Shown here: piece by piece, positions 7,736 to 10,652 of the stretch
Layout of the letters: each line of letters opens with the position of its first letter
How positions within the stretch are numbered: the first letter of the stretch is position 1
NCBI GenBank assembly: GCA_018821745.1
Contig: JAHJLU010000661.1
Span: 1-10,652 of the forward strand
Reading direction: 5' to 3'
Length of the DNA stretch: 10,652 bases
Origin: Myxococcota bacterium
GTDB lineage: Bacteria > Myxococcota_A > Polyangia > HGW-17
Program-made: the position numbers and the translations under genes
Notes under the pieces: model-generated
What the model was told of the DNA's origin: nothing
The model's database searches: none
Seen by the model: only the letters and a program-made list of their open reading frames with translations

Positions 7736-7762
7736 AAAAAAGGGGTTCTCAGGTGGAGAGCC
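7736..7762 (-). terminator. probable intrinsic terminator of the PLD-family gene
   Basis: Read on the minus strand, GGCTCTC (7762-7756), a five-base loop and GAGAACC (7750-7744) form a seven-pair stem with one C-A mismatch, followed by CC and six T residues (7741-7736). The stem overlaps the last codons and the stop codon of the gene. It would also stand between this gene and the convergent transporter. Confidence 0.5.
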
Positions 7763-8453
7763 ACCGGCAGCGCTCCCACAGGGAGTTGAACTCCTGCTGG
7801 AAGGCCTCAATAGCCTGGGGAGCGTCGGTGACGATGAAATTTTCACTGTTCTGGGTGGCGGCCCCCACGGTCCAGTTGTAGGAACCGGTGATCAGGGTGC
7901 GACTGTCGATGATGGCAAACTTGTGGTGCATAATGGCTTCCCCCGAGTTTACCTTCATGAAGACGCCGTTCTTTTCAAGGTAGCGGATGTCGCTCCCGTT
8001 GGCATCCACCTTGTCGAGGTCGGTGATGACGCGCACCTTCACGCGGGTCCGTTTGGCATTGAGGATGGCTGTCCCCACATCCCGGTCGGTGATAGTGTAC
8101 ACGCAGATGTCCAGAGTGCTGCGTGCCCGCGGGAGAAGCGTCACCAGTTGCTCACGGCACTCGTGGCCGAAGTAGGCATCAACGTTGGGCTGCTGCAGGG
8201 AGTGCTGCGCCTCGGAGACTGCTGTAACCAACTGGTTGAGCCAGATCAGGGCGTCCCCCAGGGGGATCCCCCGTGTGACCCGCTCCTCAACCGCGACAAA
8301 GGCCTCATCCAGCAGAACCTTGAGCTCCGCCGCGTTCCCCTTGAGCTGCCCGATGACCGAGGAAAGATCGGGGCCGGCCTCCTTGTGGGCGAGATGTGCC
8401 TGTAGATCCATCTCGAGCACCTTCACCAGTTCACGTCGTTTCATGGCAGTCAT
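7749..8453 (-). CDS. single-HKD phospholipase D-family protein (Nuc-like)
   Basis: A 234-residue protein with one complete PLD catalytic motif: H176, K178, D183 and GSYN at 190-193 (HxK-x4-D-x6-GSxN). Such single-motif proteins, for example the Nuc endonuclease and mitochondrial PLD6, work as homodimers that build one active site from two copies and cleave phosphodiesters in nucleic acids or lipids through a histidine intermediate. The PLD fold runs from about 92 (VDAYFG) through VKVRVITDLDKV (138-149) to the end. Residues 1-90 are a charged, probably helical extension not found in minimal Nuc. There is no signal peptide, so a cytoplasmic location is likely, unlike exported Nuc. Start ATG at 8453 has GGGAG (8462-8458) four bases away, a slightly short gap; ATG at 8444 is the alternative. 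No restriction or defence partner lies beside it. Family assignment is firm; DNA versus lipid substrate cannot be told. Confidence 0.87.
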   Translation of the reverse strand: MTAMKRRELVKVLEMDLQAHLAHKEAGPDLSSVIGQLKGNAAELKVLLDEAFVAVEERVTRGIPLGDALIWLNQLVTAVSEAQHSLQQPNVDAYFGHECREQLVTLLPRARSTLDICVYTITDRDVGTAILNAKRTRVKVRVITDLDKVDANGSDIRYLEKNGVFMKVNSGEAIMHHKFAIIDSRTLITGSYNWTVGAATQNSENFIVTDAPQAIEAFQQEFNSLWERCRWLST

Positions 8454-8523
8454 TCATCTCCCGTTTCTCAAGGAGTATGCTGCCACAGCAGGCCATTCAA
8501 CGCAAAGGAGATTTTAGGGGGTC

Positions 8524-9118
8524 GTGTTCATCCGGATGAGAAACGCGTCTTCTTCGCCCGGTATCTTGATGATAAAGCAAATGAATGAATTCAGTTATGA
8601 TAAGTTGGAGTATCACCTCACCGACTCCATCAGTTATCGGGCTTTTTGTGAGATAGGGATTGGTGATCAAGCTCCAACGTGCTCTACTTTGCAACGGGAT
8701 CTATCCGCCATCTCCGCCGGTGACCCTGGAAAAGATCAATCGCTGCATCCTCAAAGCCGCAAATAATAAGGGGATGGAGAATGGACGGTCGAGGAGGTTT
8801 GATGCGAAGAATGTCGCTTCAAATATCCACTATCCATCCGATTCATCACTGCTGTGGGATTCTGTGAGAGTGCTGTGCAGGATTACTCAGAAGGCCAAGA
8901 AACACTATGGCATCAAGGTTTGCAAGCACACAAGAACAGCAAAGAAATACTCACTGGGTATTAAAAACGCCAAGAATGGTAAGCAGCGAAAGATAATTTA
9001 TCGCACCCTGGTGCGGCTCACCAATGAGGTGATCAAAGAATCAGAATTGGCCGGCACTGAGTTGGAAAAAGTCATCGGAGATCCCTATGCAAAGGGAGAG
9101 GTGCGTCCAGATGGCTGA
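8524..9118 (+). pseudogene. remnant of an ISNCY-like transposase, frameshifted and truncated
   Basis: Two overlapping frames together read as one transposase segment. The first (8524 to about 8715) contains FSYDKLEYHLTDSISYRAFC and a STLQRDLSAIS stretch typical of the N-terminal half. The second frame carries on with PVTLEKINRCILKAA and then NIHYPSDSSLLWDSVRVL, which corresponds to the strongly conserved NIHYPTDS-LLWDSVRVLTR motif. Treating one base as extra near 8713-8720 (TCCGCC in place of TCGCC) restores a continuous IS-PVTLEKIN reading, so a single-base insertion explains the break. The extreme N-terminus and the C-terminal half with the remaining catalytic residues are absent, since relatives exceed 400 residues and only about 195 codons are recognisable. 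Base composition is AT-richer than the flanking genes, consistent with transfer. Terminal inverted repeats and a target duplication were not found. The element is surely inactive; the family label is from recalled motifs. Confidence 0.75.
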
Positions 9119-9287
9119 TTTTTGACCTCATTATAATTACGAGAGGCTAAAAATGGTAGTAGCCAAGGACCAAAGAACTGAATTCCGCAACCTCAGAATG
9201 CAGTTCGATACTTGACGAAAACCGAAAAATGCGCTTTGTAGTTCTTATGATCCAGTAATGCCTATTTTTTTACAATAAGGAGAACCC
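9119..9287. other. intergenic stretch between transposase remnant and EGF lipoprotein gene
   Basis: AT-rich, with no convincing gene. A 20-codon ATG frame (9153-9215) has nothing to recommend it. The region must hold the leader of the downstream gene: AAGGAG (9277-9282) is its ribosome site. A TTGACG at 9212-9217 could be a -35 box, but the sequence 17 bases on (TTTGTA) is a poor -10 and the better TATGAT at 9246-9251 is too far away. The right end of the insertion sequence may be hidden here, but no match to a left end was seen. Confidence 0.4.
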
Positions 9288-10652
9288 ATGAACGTTCTAA
9301 AGTATTCTGCAATTATCAGTTTGATTTTGCTTATGTTTGGTTCCTGTGATGACTCGTCTGGATCAGGAAATAACACCAACAATACCAACAACACTAACAA
9401 CACAAACAACACAAACTCCTGCACACCGGAGTGCGATGCGAATGCCACTTGTGAAGAGGCAGATGGCGCACCTACCTGTGTCTGTAATATGGGCTATTCA
9501 GGTGACGGCATCACCTGTGCTGATATCGATGAATGTACCGAAGGTACCGACGATTGCGATGTCAACGCTACTTGTACAAACACTGACGGCTCCTATGAGT
9601 GTGCTTGCAATGACGGGTACAACAGTGATGGTACCGCGTGCGTCGATATAGACGAGTGTGCCGAGGGACTCGACAACTGCGACATCAACGCCACCTGTGC
9701 CAACACGGACGGTAATTTCACCTGTACCTGCAACGAACCCTATGTGGGTGACGGGATCACATGCGTGGAGCCAACAGATTGCACGAGCGACCCAACTATT
9801 TGCGGCGAAAACGCCACATGCACTGATATGGGTGCTCAATCGATCTGCCTGTGTAATGACGGCTATACCGGCGACGGGCTTGTGTGCACGGACATTGATG
9901 AGTGTGATTTAGGGACGGACAACTGCGACATCAACGCTACCTGTGCCAACACGCCCGGCAGTTTTACCTGCACCTGCCCCACGGGGTACGCCGACACCAA
10001 CGGCAACGGCACCCTCTGTACGGACTACGACGAGTGCGCCGGTGAAGGCGCTGGAAATAACTGTGATGCCCTCGCTACCTGCGCTAACACTGAGGGTGGA
10101 TACACCTGCAGTTGCCCCTCTGGTTACGCCGACACCAACGGCGACGGCAGCCTCTGCACGGACTACGACGAGTGCGCTGGTGAGGGTACCGGCAACAACT
10201 GCGATGCCGCTGCACTTTGCCTTAACACCCCTGGCGGTTTCACGTGCTCCTGTTTTGCGGGCTACGAGGACACCAACGGCGACGGAACTCTTTGTACGGA
10301 CTACGACGAGTGCGCCGGCGAGGGCACCGGATATACGTGTGACGCGCTTGCTACCTGCGCCAACACTGCCGGCGGGTACACCTGCACCTGCCCCTCCGGA
10401 TACGCTGACACCAACGGCGACGGCACCCTCTGCACAGACTACGACGAGTGCGCCGGTGAAGGCCCCGGAAACACGTGTGACGCGCTTGCCACCTGCGCCA
10501 ACACTGCCGGCGGGTACACCTGCACCTGCCCCTCCGGGTATGCTGACACCAACGGCGACGGCACCCTCTGCACAGACTACGATGAATGCGCCGGTGAAGG
10601 CCCCGGAAACACGTGTGACGCGCTTGCCACCTGCGCCAACACTGCCGGCGGG
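9288..10652 (+). CDS. EGF-repeat surface lipoprotein (3' end outside window)
   Basis: An open frame of 455 codons reaching the window edge without a stop. ATG at 9288 is supported by AAGGAG five bases ahead. Residues 1-19 are a signal peptide ending in the lipobox FGSC, C20 being the lipidated cysteine; an Asp-Asp at +2/+3 is the classical inner-membrane retention signal in enterics, but this rule is not reliable elsewhere. Residues 28-42 are an (Asn-Asn-Thr)5 tether. Ten EGF-like modules follow, each with six cysteines, starting near 45, 79, 120, 161, 202, 246, 292, 338, 384 and 430 (the last cut). Most begin DIDEC or DYDEC, the calcium-binding EGF signature, and end in GDG-x-x-C. The later modules add a DTNGDG loop. 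The role is probably an extended calcium-stiffened stalk for adhesion or protein contact at the cell surface; the ligand is unknown and any C-terminal domain is not visible. It lies directly after the transposase remnant. Confidence 0.9.
   Translation, partial: MNVLKYSAIISLILLMFGSCDDSSGSGNNTNNTNNTNNTNNTNSCTPECDANATCEEADGAPTCVCNMGYSGDGITCADIDECTEGTDDCDVNATCTNTDGSYECACNDGYNSDGTACVDIDECAEGLDNCDINATCANTDGNFTCTCNEPYVGDGITCVEPTDCTSDPTICGENATCTDMGAQSICLCNDGYTGDGLVCTDIDECDLGTDNCDINATCANTPGSFTCTCPTGYADTNGNGTLCTDYDECAGEGAGNNCDALATCANTEGGYTCSCPSGYADTNGDGSLCTDYDECAGEGTGNNCDAAALCLNTPGGFTCSCFAGYEDTNGDGTLCTDYDECAGEGTGYTCDALATCANTAGGYTCTCPSGYADTNGDGTLCTDYDECAGEGPGNTCDALATCANTAGGYTCTCPSGYADTNGDGTLCTDYDECAGEGPGNTCDALATCANTAGG
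9369..9413 (+). repeat. five copies of a 9-bp unit coding Asn-Asn-Thr
   Basis: Five in-frame units of AAYAAYACN code the tether between the lipidated cysteine and the first EGF module. The third bases vary between early copies while the last two units (AACAACACA) are identical, which fits slippage-driven growth. Such Asn/Thr tethers are common in lipoproteins of Bradymonadales and some myxobacteria, from general knowledge. Confidence 0.85.
9522..10022 (+). repeat. diverged EGF-coding repeats, three of 123 bp and one of 132 bp
   Basis: Module starts at 9522, 9645, 9768 and 9891 are each 123 bases apart (41 codons); the next start at 10023 is 132 bases on (44 codons). DNA identity between these units is modest although the cysteine spacing is conserved, so they are older duplications than the 138-bp units that follow. 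The third unit (from 9768) has lost the DIDEC motif (EPTDC instead), so it probably does not bind calcium at that site. Confidence 0.8.
10023..10652 (+). repeat. 138-bp tandem repeats coding 46-residue EGF modules
   Basis: GACTACGAYGA recurs at 10023, 10161, 10299, 10437 and 10575, always exactly 138 bases apart. Four full units and 78 bases of a fifth are visible. Identity rises toward the right: the visible part of unit five differs from unit four at two bases only, both synonymous and in the DYDEC codons, whereas units one to three differ at many sites. This is the mark of recent amplification or gene conversion, and the array evidently continues past the window. Confidence 0.93.

Noticed and set aside
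9337..9912. Alternative plus- and minus-strand frames within the EGF gene.
   Set aside because: The cysteine-spaced EGF frame beginning at 9288 with a lipobox clearly wins; the others lack structure and end within the repeats.
9369..10652. Regular repeats considered as a CRISPR array.
   Set aside because: The units are in-frame coding repeats without unique spacers.

Overview
The window is GC-rich bacterial DNA, apart from an AT-richer stretch at about 8500-9400. It carries six complete genes, two genes cut by the window edges and one decayed transposase. Lipoproteins, one with an Asn/Thr-repeat linker followed by EGF modules, together with a NuoF/GltD-type flavoprotein pair, suggest a Gram-negative bacterium of the former Deltaproteobacteria (Myxococcota/Bradymonadota-like) with some anaerobic metabolism. 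This placement is inference; no rRNA or other marker gene is present.

Region 1 (1-3902) is an operon of two soluble iron-sulfur flavoproteins. The first is a NuoF/HydB-type NADH-binding subunit with extra C-terminal ferredoxin clusters; its 5' end lies outside the window. The second is a 696-residue fusion of a [2Fe-2S] domain, a GltD-type FAD/NADPH module and a C-terminal 2x[4Fe-4S] ferredoxin. The pairing is that of the Sfr/Stn/Hyl-type NAD(P)H oxidoreductases, and an electron-bifurcating transhydrogenase or NADPH reductase is the best guess.

Region 2 (3903-6251) has a small lipoprotein gene on the minus strand and, divergent from it, a zinc-ribbon membrane protein. The C-terminal domain of that protein looks like a DsbA fold that has lost its CxxC and cis-proline.

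Region 3 (6149-8453) has a 12-helix MFS transporter of the MFSD1-like type behind a good sigma70-like promoter. It is convergent with a single-HKD phospholipase D-family protein that ends in a probable intrinsic terminator.

Region 4 (8454-9287) is AT-richer and holds a frameshifted, truncated ISNCY-like transposase remnant, then about 170 bases with no gene seen.

Region 5 (9288-10652) is the start of an EGF-repeat lipoprotein with ten EGF modules visible and no stop in the window. The modules lengthen along the protein from 41 to 44 to 46 residues. The last ones are coded by nearly identical 138-bp tandem repeats that run into the window end.

The most interesting items are the two-gene flavoprotein complex, the redox-dead DsbA-like membrane protein, and the growing EGF array. 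No CRISPR array, tRNA or rRNA was seen.
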